A stretch of 64,000 nt of DNA, from positions 1 to 64,000 of the forward strand of contig CALBZA010000056.1 in NCBI GenBank assembly GCA_937890005.1, given 5' to 3'. The notes under the pieces were generated by a model. The model saw nothing but the letters and a program-made list of their open reading frames with translations, did not search any database and was not told the origin of the DNA. This document shows, piece after piece, positions 42,782-56,200 of the stretch. Each line of letters starts with the position of its first letter. Position 1 is the first letter of the stretch. Source of the stretch: an uncultured Verrucomicrobia subdivision 3 bacterium. Its GTDB lineage: Bacteria; Verrucomicrobiota; Verrucomicrobiia; Limisphaerales; DASXHY01. Both the position numbers and the translations under genes were made by a program.

Positions 42782-43804
42782 TCAGAACTGTCTCAGAAAC
42801 CGGAGGTCGTTCTCGTAAAAGAGCCGGATGTCGTTGATGCCATAACGAATCATTGCAATCCGTTCAATGCCGAAGCCGAACGCCCAACCGGTCCAGACCT
42901 CGGGATCATATCCGACGTTTTCGAACACCTTCGGATGCACCATGCCGCAACCGGCGATTTCCAGCCAGTCCTTGCCCATTTTCTTCACGAGCAAGCTGGT
43001 GAAATCGATTTCAAAACTTGGTTCCGTGTAACTGAAGTAGTGCGGACGGAAACGAATCTTCACGTCGTTCCCCATCAGTTCGCGAAAAACGAATTCGACC
43101 GTTCCCTTCAGATCGGCGGCTGTCACCCCTTTGTCCACGTAAAGCCCTTCCACCTGCTGGAATGTCGGATTGTGTGTCGCATCCGCGTTGTCGCGCCGAT
43201 AAACCCGTCCAGGAACAATGATCCGGATGGGCGGCGGCTGATTCTTCATCACGCGGATCTGCACCGATGAGGTATGCGTGCGCAACAGGCTTGAGGCTTT
43301 GGGCGCAGAGCTTGAGGTTTGCCCGATGTAAAACGTGTCCTGAGTATCGCGTGCCGGATGATCGGCCGGCGTGTTCAATGCATCGAAGCAGTGATACTCG
43401 TCTTCGATCTCCGGGCCGTCAGCGACCACGAATCCGATTTTGCGAAAGCTGCGAACGATGTCTTCGGTCACCTGCGTGAGTGGATGCAACTTGCCGAGAA
43501 CACGGCGTCGTCCGGGCAGGGTGAAATCGGTCGGCTCCTTCGGCAGCGCGGCTTTGAGTTCGAGTTCACCGCGACGTTCAGCGAGGGCAGCTTCGAGTTC
43601 GACCTTCGCGGCGTTGATCAACTTTCCGGCGCCGGGCTTTTCCTCCTTCGGCAAACTGCCGAGCTGTTTCATCAGCGCGGTGAACTTCCCATTCGCGCCA
43701 ATCCAGGCGCCCTTGGTTTGTTCGAGCGCGGCAAGGTCCGGCGCGGCCTTGAGTTCTGCCAATGCAGATTGCTTCAACGGTTCAATTTCGTTCAGGAACG
43801 ACAT
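42782..43804 (-). CDS. pheS: Phenylalanine-tRNA ligase alpha subunit
   Basis: Catalytic alpha subunit of PheRS, which charges tRNA-Phe in an alpha2-beta2 complex. The N-terminal coiled coil (residues 1-85) is followed by the class II core, with motif 2 RVYRRDNADATHNPTFQQVE and motif 3 GWAFGFGIERIAMIRYGIND. The start at 43804 (MSFLNEIEPLK) matches the normal family N terminus; the 14 residues in front of it in the open frame do not. pheT is not next to it: the gene has its own terminator and the upstream neighbour is divergent, so the beta subunit must be encoded elsewhere. It is a core chromosomal gene. Confidence 0.97.
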   Translation of the reverse strand: MSFLNEIEPLKQSALAELKAAPDLAALEQTKGAWIGANGKFTALMKQLGSLPKEEKPGAGKLINAAKVELEAALAERRGELELKAALPKEPTDFTLPGRRRVLGKLHPLTQVTEDIVRSFRKIGFVVADGPEIEDEYHCFDALNTPADHPARDTQDTFYIGQTSSSAPKASSLLRTHTSSVQIRVMKNQPPPIRIIVPGRVYRRDNADATHNPTFQQVEGLYVDKGVTAADLKGTVEFVFRELMGNDVKIRFRPHYFSYTEPSFEIDFTSLLVKKMGKDWLEIAGCGMVHPKVFENVGYDPEVWTGWAFGFGIERIAMIRYGINDIRLFYENDLRFLRQF

Positions 43805-44202
43805 AAGCGTGCGCGAGATTAAGCCGCAAAGAACAACAAAAGTCACAAACGAAATTCAATCGGTCGAATTCTTCGCCACGCATCATGAGGACCTGCAGAT
43901 CGATGGTTGAGCATTAGATATTGAGGCGTTGAACATTAGGCGTCGGACTGGAAATTTCGGGCGTTGGAAGTGATTTACGATCGAGATGATAAAAGCATCG
44001 TCGCTCGCGTGTTCGACCGGTGAAAAATTTTCAACGCTTATTTCTCTCATCGCAAAGACCTTGCGCGATTCGTCATCGCGTCAGCGGAAAAAACTTCTTG
44101 CTGCACAAAAAATATTTTTGCTACCAACTTCGCGCCTTCGGGGCGGGGTTCTAGAGACCTCTCGGGAAATTTCACCAAAGCGGCCGGGTTAAGGATTTTT
44201 TT
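43805..44202. other. Divergent intergenic region between pheS and the giant RHS gene
   Basis: About 400 nt without a gene. It should hold the promoters of both neighbours. Positions 43915-43975 contain imperfect GCGTTGAACATTAG-like words, and 44090-44130 is strongly AT-rich. TAAGGA lies about 10 nt before the ATG at 44203. Confidence 0.45.
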
Positions 44203-47200
44203 ATGGGACTTGGAAATTTGGTGCGGGGAAAACTTCAGTGGAAGGCGGTCTCAATCGGATTAACCGGACTTGTTTTCATTTTCGTTGCCTCAGGTTCACA
44301 TGCAACAGAATGCCGGCTTTATCCGATCGGTCTGTCTGCGCAGATCGTGTCCAACGTCCCGCCGGGAACCATTCTGAAAGATGTGTTGAACGGCGGCGGT
44401 CCCGGCAGTTTCGGATGGTTGAGCTGGGATGGCAGTCCGAGCGAACCCGCGCTGGTGGCGGGTCTCACGCCTCCGGGCAATTCACACACTTACGTCAATC
44501 CCGATTCACATTCCGACCGCCAGTTGAACATTGGCGATTGGGTTCAATCCAAACCCGGAGTTTCCAACAGCCGCAAAGTTCGCGACGCTCTCGACGCCTT
44601 GATCGGCAAAGAAATCGTCGTTCCAGTCTGGAACACGGTGCGTGGACAGGGCGCGAACACGGACTATCGCGTGTCTGCTTTTGCCCGGGTGCGGCTGCAG
44701 AGCTATCACCTACCTCAACAAAATAGGATCACTGCGGAATTTCTCGGATTCGCCTCCTGCGGATTGCTGAACCGCGCTCCGGTTGTCGATGCCGGGCCGG
44801 ATCGCAGCGCGCTCGTTTCTGTGCCACTGACTCTGACTGGAAGTGTGAGCGACGACGGTTTGCCGGCAGGACGCCCTGTAACCGTTTGTTGGACCACAGT
44901 GAGCGGGCCCGGAACCGTGCAATTCGGTTCTCCGCAGAACACCAACACCGCAGCGCAATTTTCAGCGCCGGGCACTTACGTCCTTCGCCTTTCTGCAAAC
45001 GATTCTGAGTTGAGTGGCAGCGATGAAGTGGTGGTGACGGTAGAGCGTGAGAATCAACCGCCCTCGGCAATCGCAGCCGAAGCCGTCACCGACGAAGATA
45101 CGCCGCTCGAAATCGTGTTGCGCGGCTTGGATTCGGACAACGACGCGCTCTCGTTCAGCATCACACAGATGCCCGCACACGGACGGCTTAACGGCACTCC
45201 CCCCGAGATCATCTACACGCCCGCGGCAGACTTCAACGGAGCGGACCAGTTCACTTTCAAAGTCAGTGACGGCAGATTGGAATCGTCGAACGCTGTGTTC
45301 AGAATCACGGTTCGCCCGATCAACGACGCACCGGTTGCGGATTCGCTTCAGCTGACGAATCTCGAAGATTCCGTTCTCGAAATCGAATTGAGCGGTTCGG
45401 ATGTCGAAGGCGATGACTTGACCTACACGATCACCGCATTTCCAACGAACGGCATCTTGAGTGGATCGGTTCCGACTGTGCGATACCTGCCCGCCACCAA
45501 CTTTTTCGGATCAGACAGTTTTCGATTCATTGTGAACGATGGCCTGACCGATTCCGCAGAAGCGATCGTGCACATTGAAGTGCTTCCGGCAAACGATCCG
45601 CCGGTGATCAATGCCGGCGCCGATCAACTCATCACGTGGCCGACAAATTCAGTTCAGCTCTTTGGCGAGGTAATTTACGACGACTTTCCCGGCGTCGTCG
45701 AATGGGTGGAATGGCGGCAGTTGGGCGGCCCAGGCGTGGTGACATTCAGTGAAACCAATTCTGAAAGTACAATTGCCACTTTCAGTCAGTCCGGCATTTA
45801 CGAGCTTCAACTCTGGGCGAGCGATTCATTCGTGTTCGCCTTTGACGAACTCGTGGTGACAGTCAATGAACCGCCGTCTGTTTACGCTGGGAATTCGATC
45901 ACCAACACATTGCCCGAGGCCATTTCGCTGCGTGGATTTGTTTCGGACGACGGCATTCCCGCAGGGGAAACACTTCAGGTCACCTGGTTGCAAGTTGGCG
46001 GCTCGGGCACCGTGATTTTCGACGACTTTCATTCCACCAACACAACTGCCACCGCGAGCGAAGGGGGAACGTATGTTCTTCGGTTGACCGCGACCGATGG
46101 GATCGCCACGGCGAGCAGTGATGTGACGGTGGTGATGAATCGGGCGCCTGTCGTTGATGCCGGGCCGGATCAGGTCATAACCAACCTGCAGACGGAACTG
46201 GCTGGAACGGCATTTGACGACGGGCTGCCCGCCAATGGGCTCGTGTGCGAATGGTCCGTCGTTTCAGGACCGGGCTCTGTGAATTTGATTCCTGTCGAAG
46301 GGGAGTCATGGCGAACAACCGCAGTTTTCACCAACACAGGAACGTATGTCCTGCGGTTTACTGCTCACGACTCCGTTGCAGCGAGTTTTGATGAAATCAC
46401 CGTGCATGTGAATGCACCGCCGGTTGTCGATGTCGGCGAGGATCAAAGAATCACAGTTGGAGAGACTGTTTTGCTGAACGCGACCGTGACAGACGATGGG
46501 CTTCCACCTGGTGCCGGCCTGACGTTCGGATGGTCTGTCGTTGGACCGGATGGGGCACTGAACATTTACGCCCCCACCAATACATTCACTGCGGTCGAGT
46601 TTTTTGAGACAGGCACCTACGTTCTCCGTCTCACTGCCGACGATTCCATGTCGTCAGGCTTCGATGAGCTGACGGTCACCGTGCTTCCCGTGAATCGTGC
46701 GCCCTCGGTTTCAGTCGGTCCCAGGCGCTTTGTCAAGCTTGCCAATTCGCTGGATCTCACGGGTGTGGTTACGGATGACGGACTGCCTGAGGACAGTGTT
46801 GTGGCGGTGAAATGGCAGAAGGTCAGTGGTCCGGGCGAAGTCTATTTCTCAAATGCATTTGCCGCCGTGACGAGAGTTGGATTCACCGAACCGGGCGAGT
46901 ATGTGCTCCGCTTGTCGGCATCCGATTCGTTGCTCACACAGTTTGCCGATCTGCCGGTGACAGTTCGGACTCCGTCCACCAATCAGGCACCATTGGTTTC
47001 AGCGGGGCTCGACAGAGTCGTTGGCCTGACGGACACGGTTTCGCTTCAAGGAACAGTTTCTGACGACGGACTGCCGGAAGGCGCGCCGCTCAGTGTCGAA
47101 TGGACGGTTCTCGACGGGCCGGGAACGGTCGCTTTCGAGAATGCAGACAATGTCACGGCGAAAGCCACTTTCAGTTCGCGTGGTTCATACGTTCTTCAAC

Positions 47201-50200
47201 TGGCCGCCAGCGATACTTCGCTCATCGGACGGGATCAGGTCGTCATTACAGTATTTCCGTCCAACCAGCCGCCGGTTGTTTTTGCCGGAGAAGATCAGCA
47301 TGTGATCATTCCCAATCCGGATCTGTTGATGGCAAGCGGCATTACGCCCACGAATGCGCATCTGGAACTGAGCACGTCCATTTCAGAAGCGGCACGATGG
47401 AGCAGAAACTTCGGAAATCCCGGCATCACTGGCGCGGCGACTGGGCCGGGAAACACATGGGTTTATCGAAGCGGATTGAGTGTTTCGGACGGATGGCTTC
47501 TGGTCGCCGGCGCTTTTACAAATGCAGGAGGGACGTACGCCAAGAGTCTCGCGCGCTTTGATGGCACCAACTGGTTCAATTTCTACGACACAACACCACT
47601 TGCTTCCTCCTCGGGTTTGCCGATTGACGGCACCAACGTGGAGTGGCTGGTGTTCAATTGTCCGCCCGGGTCATTCTGCAACGAAATTTTCAACTGTGTC
47701 AGCGGTCGAGGGGAAGAGGTGTTTGCCGGAGGGAACTTTAAGGATCTCGGAAACATGGACGGATACGTGGACGCGTCTGCGCGCTGGGATGGAGAACGAT
47801 GGCACTCGTGGGTGTTCAAACATGCGGGAGCCGAAATCCGGAACATCAAGGCGACTGCGGACAAGGTGTACCTCGTCGGCAATTTTGCATTTCAGCCGAC
47901 CAATGCGACCTCACAGCCGATCCCCGATCTGCCGTGGTCCTACAACATTGCGGGATGGGACGGCACCAACTGGTTTTCGCTGGGGGAGGGAATTCGAGAC
48001 ATTCGCAACATCCCATCAGAGGGATCAGGCCCCGATCAACGTAGCGGCAGTGTCTCGGTAACGGGACTGGCCGCCGGTAGCGACGGGGTGGTCTATGTCG
48101 CTGGAACATTCCTGCTGAACACGCCGTATGGAATTGCTTCGAACATTGCGATGTGGACTGGAGCCGAATGGAGACCGCTCGGTTCGGGAATACAAACCAG
48201 AAGCGGCCCGACGAGCCTGGCGCTCGCAGAAAATGGAGACCTGTATGTCACTGGCGACTTCACCAACGCCGGTGGCATTCATGCGCGCAGCGTGGCGCAG
48301 TGGGACGGTTCCCGATGGTGGGCGTTGGGGGCGGGTGACAGGAACGGAATCGGCGGACGTGGTGAAGCCGTGGTTGTTCATGGCAGAGATGTGTTCGTGG
48401 CCGGAAGTTTTAGCGAAGCGGGCGGGGTCGCAGCGAGGAACGTGGCGCGATGGGACGGTCATCTTTGGTTGCCACTTGGATCCGGCCCGACCAATGGAAT
48501 CAATGGCGCGGTGCTTGCAGCTGCGGTGGACGACTCCGGGGTGTACTTCGGCGGCACGTTCTCCAGTGCCGGTGGTTACCCGGCAAACAACATCGCCAAA
48601 TGGGAATTCCCCAAATCGCCTGCCCAAACCGTTCAGCTTGCCGGGCGTGTCACAGACGACGGATTACCTGCAGATCAGCCTCTGACCTCGCGTTTGCAGA
48701 AGGTGTCCGGTCCGGGCGACGTCCTTTTCGGAGATCCGGGTTCTCTTTTGACATCGGCTCGCTTTACGCAGCCTGGACAATATGTGCTGAGGCTTACGGC
48801 CGACGATTCGGACCTTGCTGCGGAAGATGAAGTCATCATTGACGTGCAGGCCAATCATCCGCCCGATGTAAACGCCGGGGCGGATCAGATGATCGGTCCC
48901 AACGAACCGCTCGCCATCAACGGATTCATCCGCGACGACGGTTTGCCGGCAGGTTCGGTGATCTTCCAGCGTTGGACGGTGCTTTATGGCCCCGGAACGG
49001 TTTCCTTCGATTATCCGGATCGCACCAATGTGGTTGTCCGGTTCTCTCATAGCGGGACCTACGTGCTTCGGCTGTATGCCAACGATTCCCAGTTCACCGC
49101 TTCAGACGACGTCACTGTTGTTGTCAGACCTTCCCCCAACCAGCCGCCCGGCCTCTATCCAGGATCCGGCGGAACGGTGGTTCTCGGCGCCACACGGCAA
49201 ATGAACGCGTCAGCATGGGATGATGGAATTCCTGCAAATCAATTGAATACGACGTGGCATCTGCTGAGCGGTCCGGCCGGAGTGACGTTCGATGATGCGA
49301 CGAAAACCAACGCCACGGTTTCATTCAGCACGAATGGAGTTTATGTCTTTCAACTCGTGGTCAGTGATTCGGAGCTGTCCAGTTCGGGCAATGTAACGAT
49401 CACCGTCATGCCGCCAAACAATGCGCCTCCATCGGTAAACGCCGGTCCTGATCAAACCGTCACGAATCTCACCACGGCACTGCAGGGAACCGTTTCGGAC
49501 GATGGCAATCCGCAAACGTTGGCGTTGAAGACTTACTGGACGGGTTCCGGTCCCGGCGAGGTCAGGTTCGCGAATTCAAACTCTGTCGCAACGGCGGTCA
49601 CCTTCAGCCGACCCGGTGTTTATGTGCTTACTCTGACCGCCGCAGACGGAACGTATGTGGTCAATGATTCCGTGATCGTAAATGTCGCGCGGCCTGTGGT
49701 TCAGGTAAATGCAGGTCCGGACCGTGCGGTGACGCTTCCGACCAACCGGGTTCAACTGGCGGGTATGATCTTCGACTCCACTGCCACGCCTTCATGGACG
49801 AAAAGCAGCGGCCCAGGAACGGTTGCGTTTGTCCCAAACGCCAGCGGTCTGACGAATACCGCCATATTCAGCACAAATGGAACTTACGTGCTCCGGCTGT
49901 CGGTCTTCGATGGAACAACGGCTTTTGATGAAATGACGGTGACGGTTGCACAGCCGGGGAACCAGGCGCCGGAGGTCAACGCCGGACCGGACCAGCGCAT
50001 CACGTGGCATGGACCTTCCATGGAACTGAACCTGCCCGGGACTGTGACCGATGAGGATTCACCTGATGTGATTGCCACCTGGAGCCAGGTGCGCGGCCCC
50101 GCGCCGGTGGAGTTTTCCAAGCCAAATCAGGCGGCCACTACTGCGATTCTCACGGCGCCTGGCCTGTATGTCCTGCGACTGACCGGCACCGATCTCGTTC

Positions 50201-53200
50201 TGACCAATGGCGACGATGTGGTTGTTACTGCGGAACTGCCGGCCAATGAGCCGCCGCATGTCGATGCCGGTTCGGAACTGACAGCCGTGTTCACAAACTC
50301 GTTTCTATTGAATGGAAGGGTGGAAGACGACGCTTTGCCCGAAACAGGAAGTCTGACTGCGTTCTGGACCAAGTTGAGTGGGCCGGGAATCGTCATTTTC
50401 AATCCTGTTCGGACGAACAGTGCGGCAGCCGAACGTCTTGAATTTTTATCCGTCGCGACATTCAGTCAGCCGGGGACCTATGTGTTGCGGCTGTTTGCCG
50501 ATGATGCGCAGAGCACAGGAGCAGACGACGTGCAGGTCGTTGCTCTTCCATCCGATGTGAATTCGGCTCCAGTTGTTGACGCCGGTTTCGACGCGACGGT
50601 CCCATTATTTGGACTGCTGCAGCTCGATGGAAGCGTGGCGGACGATGGCCTTCCGGAAAATGCTTCGCTGAAATGCTCCTGGAGTATGGCGAGTGCTCCG
50701 AGTTTGGGGCGGGTTTACTTTTCGGATTCAACAAGACTGGATTCCGTTGCCCAATTCACCGCCATCGGCACCTATGTGCTCCGGCTTGTTGCAACAGATT
50801 CTCAGCGATCTTCCAGCGATCTCGTGACCATTTCAGTCGTGGCTGCAACGAACGAACCGCCAGTTGTTTTTGCCGGGTTGCCGCAGGAAATTACCCGTCC
50901 CAACCCGGCCAAGCTGGAAGGGGTCGTTTTCGATGACGGACTACCTGCCGGGTATCCGCTCGTGACAGCCTGGTCGAAGCTGAGCGGCCCGGGAGAAGTT
51001 ACCTTCGCGCCGGATGCAACTGATCCTCTGGCGTCTGCCTACTTCAGTGCCGCCGGCGAATATGTGCTCAGACTTTCCGCGAACGACTCGGAGTTCACCG
51101 GTTTCGATGAAGTGGTCGTGGTCGTTCATCCGGGAACCAATGCGCCGCCGGTTGTAACCGCAGGCGCCGATTTTGTTGGACTGATTTCGATTCCGAACCG
51201 CCTCCAAACCACGGCTGCGGATGACGGACTTGAAATCGGGAAGCTCCAGGTCAGCTGGAGCAAGGTTTCCGGCCCCGGTTCGGTGCAGTTCACCACAATC
51301 AATGGCGTTTACTTTGTGACCTTTGAAAGCGTGGGGGATTACGTTCTTCGATTAACGGCAGATGACGGAACGCTTTCCGCATTCGACGACGTTGCCGTTC
51401 AGGTTTTCGATGCTCCGGAACCGGTGGCGCAGATTACTTCCCCTCTGGATGGAAACATTGTCACAGCGCCGGGTGAAATCATCGGAACGGCAAACTGCCC
51501 GATTCTCCGAGACTACATTCTGGAGTGCCGATTGAAGGCTGCTGAGTCGGATACGTTTTCGGAGAATGGCACGCATCTCTGGAGCCTGATTGCTTCGAAT
51601 GTCGTATCCGTCAGCAACAACGTGCTCGGAGTGTTCGATCCGACGTTGTTGTTGAATGGAGTTTACGAGATCCGCCTCCGGGCGACGGATCTGGCTGGTC
51701 GAATTGCGGTATCGGAAATCGTGACGGTGATCGTGGACCGCGGATTCAAGCTCGGCCACTTCACGATGTCGTTCGACGACCTGACCATTCCCGTGCCTGG
51801 ATTGCCGCTTCAGGTCACCCGCACCTACGACAGTCGCGCGGCGGCGGCTGGAATTGAAGGTGACTTCGGTATCGGTTGGACGATGGATTTGCGAAACGTC
51901 CGGCTTCAGAAAAATCGTTCGCTGAGCCGGAACTGGGTTCAATCCACAACCGGCAGTCCGTGGGATTTGTCGCTCGTTTATCACCTCGATGCGGTGAATC
52001 CGCGCATCGTGACAATCACCTTCCCGGACGGACGCGTGGAGAAGTTTCAACTGATGCCGGACCCGATGCATCAGCCACTCCTTCCCATCGAATATCCGCG
52101 CTGGCGATTCGTTCCGGTAGGTAGCACTCGTGGAAGTCTCGTTCCCGCTGGATACGAACAGACGGACGGAGAGTTCCTGTATTTCGCCGGTGCGATTCCG
52201 GGAACGGCAGATCTTTTCGATCTCAACCAATTCTATGAAGGAATTTTCACCGGCATCCCGGAAGAACAACTCCAGCGCTATCCAACGCTGTTTCAATACA
52301 CATCGGCGGATGGGTATCACTATCTGATTGATGAAATTGAGGGTCTCCAAAGCGTGACCGATCCGAACGGTAATACGCTGCACATCGGGTTGGATGAAAT
52401 CACTTGGAGAAACGACAGGGCTGGAACAAACAGTCTCGCGATTGCATTCCAGCGCGATGATCGCGGAAGAATCACAAACATCGTGGATCGGCTCGGATTT
52501 TCGCTGACTTATACGTACGACGAAAACGGGAATCTGGCGGCATTCAGAAATCGGGACAGCGAAACCAATGGATATGCCTACGATGCGAATCATCGTTTGG
52601 TGAGCCTTGTCGATGCGCGAGGAATCACGGTGCTCACGAACGGCTATGATGCCTCGGGCCGCCTGGTGGCATCAGGCGATGCGTTCGGACTGGTAACCGG
52701 TTACACGCACGATCTCCAAAATCGATTGTCTTACACGACCAATCGTCTTGGTTACGTGACCATTCGGGAATTTGACACCTATGGAAACGTCGTTCGGGAA
52801 GTCGATCCGCTCGGAGCCGTTCGCACGTTTGAATACGACCCCAACGGCAATCTCGTCGCGAAGAACAACGCCGCTGACTGCGCCTGCGCCGAACGTTACA
52901 GCTACGACGCTTTCGACAATCGCATCACTGAAACCGATGCAGCCGGCAACACGACCACATTCACTTACAACCCCCTTCGCAAGATTCTCACGATGCGTGA
53001 TCCCTCCGGGTTTACGACCACGAACACCTACGATGCGAGCGGGAATCTGATTTCAACCCGGGACGGAGCGGGTCAGTCGGTCACCTTTACTTACAACAAT
53101 CTCGGCAAGGTAACGTCGATGAGCGATTCGAAGGGAACGACCTTCTACGGTTACGACGAATTCGGGTTCCTTCGATCGCAGACCAATGCGCTGGGACACG

Positions 53201-56200
53201 TGACCGAATACACGGTCGATGCAAACGGGAATCTTCTGAGTCAGTCCACTACGGTGACGCGAGCCGACGGACTTGCTTCCTACCAGCGCTCCAAAAAAGG
53301 GTGGCAGGTGGCAGGCGATTCCGCAGTGCCGCCAGCGCCGGTGACCAATGCCGTCAAGGTCGTGATGCGGTACGAATACACGCCGAGCGGATATCCGTTG
53401 CGCACGCTCTATTACGACGGCTCCAGTTCCGAGACGAAATATGAGAACGGAAAACCGATTGAAACGACGGACGCGCTGGGGCGAATAACGCGTTCGGAAC
53501 ATGATGCCGCGGGACGACTCGTTCGGAAAACCTATCCCGACGGTTGCTGGGAGGCGTTCGAATACGATGCGGAAGGCCAGTTGATCGCTTCGACCGACAA
53601 ACGCGGATTTGTCACGCGTTTCGAATATGATGCCAGGGGCAAACTGGTTCGAACGCTGTTTGCCGACGGTTCGGAAGTCCGCGCGAGCTACTATGCTGAT
53701 GGCTCTTTGCGGACGGAGACTTCGAAAACAGGAGAGGTGACGGTTTATGGGTTGGATGAGAATCGAAACCGGATTTCGGTCACGAACGCCGCGGGCGTCA
53801 CGCACTATACTTACAACTATCGCGGACATGTGACTTCACAGGTCGATACGCTGAATCGCACCAATCGTTTTGAATACGATTCTCTCGCACGTCAGACGTT
53901 GCGGATTTATCCGGATGGCAGCCGCAAGTCTGCGACGTTTACCGGCAGGTTGATTTCATCGGAGACCGATCAGAACGGTCACACCACGCGCCTCTACTAC
54001 GATGCGCTGGGACGGCTTGTCGAAGTGATCGATCCACTCGGTGCCACAAATCGGTTCACTTACGATGAGCAGGGGAACCGGACGTCTGCAACCGATCCGC
54101 TCGGGCGAACCACGTTTTTCGAATACGACACCATGGGCCGCCTTGTGCGGACGATTTTCCCGGACGCTTCAACAATGAGCCGGCAATACGATGCGGCGGG
54201 CCGGCTCATCGCGCAGGTCAATCAACTCGGAGATGTTCAAAGATTCGAATACGACCTGGCGGACAATGTCGTGGCTGTGACCGATCCGTTGCGGAATATC
54301 ACCCGTTCCACTTTCGATGCAGGGGGAAACCGCATTTCGCGCACCGATCCTGACGGAAAGACGACGCGCTTCGAGTATGACGCATTGAGCCGCCTCGTGA
54401 GAACGGAGTTCGCGTGCGGCTTGGTGGAATCGAATGAATACGATCTCGCGGGAAGATTGGTTGCAAAGACCGACACAGCGGGAAGGCGGGCGCAGTTCAA
54501 ATATGACATTCGGAATCAGCTGATCGAGGTTATTGACCCGATGGGCCGCTCCACCGCGTTTGTGTATGACGCGGTTGGAAACCGGATTTCAGAGATCGAC
54601 GCGGCGGGGCAGCAGACCCTCAGGTTTTACGATCGACTGGACCGTCTGGTTCGCACCGTTTTTCCGGACGGATCGGAAGTGCGGTTGGAGTATGATCCTG
54701 CCGGACGAGTCACGCGGGAGATCGATCAGCTGGGACAAAGCAAACGATTTGAATACGACGCGGCCGGAAGAACGATCGCGAGCACGGACGCCACGGGGCA
54801 GACGACGCGGACATTTTACAATCTTGCAGGCGAGCGCACTGCCATTGCCGATCCGCTCGGGCGAACGACCGCGTTCGAGCGAGACTTGATGGGGCGAGTG
54901 GTTCGCGCTGTTTTTCCGGACGGAAGTTTCGAATCAGCTGAGTACGACAAGGCCGGTTTCCCGGTAACGACTCTCGATTCGTTGGGAAATGCGACGATCT
55001 ACGAATTCGACGCCAATGGAAGGCGGACCGCGCTGATCGATCCGCTCGGTGGCCGAATGGAATACGCTTACGACGTCATGGGCCGGTTGGTCGCGGAGAC
55101 CGATGCCGAGCGGAACACGACATCCTATCAATACGATTGCATGGGCCGGCTCTCGGGCGTCACTTATGCCGACGGCAGCTCGGCAACGACGCAGTACGAC
55201 ACCGCGGGAAATGTGGTGGCGAGAACGGACGCCAACGGAAACATCACGCGATTCACCTACGATCTCGCTGGTCGATTGCTGTCTCGAACGGATGCCCTGA
55301 ACAACGTCACCCAGTTCAGTTACGATGCGCTTGGACGGCTGGTGTCGAGGACTGATGCGCTGGGTCGAACAACAGAATACCATTACGACCGCCTCGGACG
55401 TCTGGAGCAGATCGTCTATCCGGATGGCGCGACGGAAACGTTTGCCTACGATTCGAAAGGGAGGAAAACGGCGTTCACCGACGCTCGAGGAAACATCACC
55501 TCCTACGTGTACGATTCAGCCGATCGGCTGATCGGAACGACCAATGCTCTCGGACATTTCAAGCACTATGAATATGATCAAAATGGCCGGCTGATTTCTC
55601 GGACCGATCCTGCGGGACGAACAAACCACTACGAATACGACCTCAGCGGTAACCTCGCAAAGATCATCTATGCGGATGGAACTTCGCGGCAGTTTGAATT
55701 TGATTCGGCAGGAAGAAAAATCGCGGAAATCGATCAGGCGGGGATCAGAACTGAGTTCAGCTACGACGCATTGGGCCGGCTCTCGGCGATCACGGATGCG
55801 CTGAATCAAACTTTTTATCTGGCTTACGATCGCATCGGCAATCTGGTCGCTCGGACCGACGCCAACGGTCGAACAACGCGTTATGGATATGACGCGGCGG
55901 GACAGCGCATTGCGCGGACGCTTCCGGGCGGACAGGTGGAGCGTTTCAGTTATGACGCGAACGGGAATCTCATCGGCAAAACCAACTTCAATGGGAACGC
56001 GATTTCCTATCACTACGATCGGCTGAACCGGCTGACCAATGTGGTTCCTGACGCCGTTGCGGTTGCGACTGGATCGCATCCGGTTTGGTTTTTCTTTGAC
56101 GCCGTCGGGAATCGGATTGCCATGGAGGACGCCAGCGGTCGGACAGAATTTTTCTTCGATCTTCGCGATCGCCTGAGTCGAAAGGATTCTCCCGAAGGAA

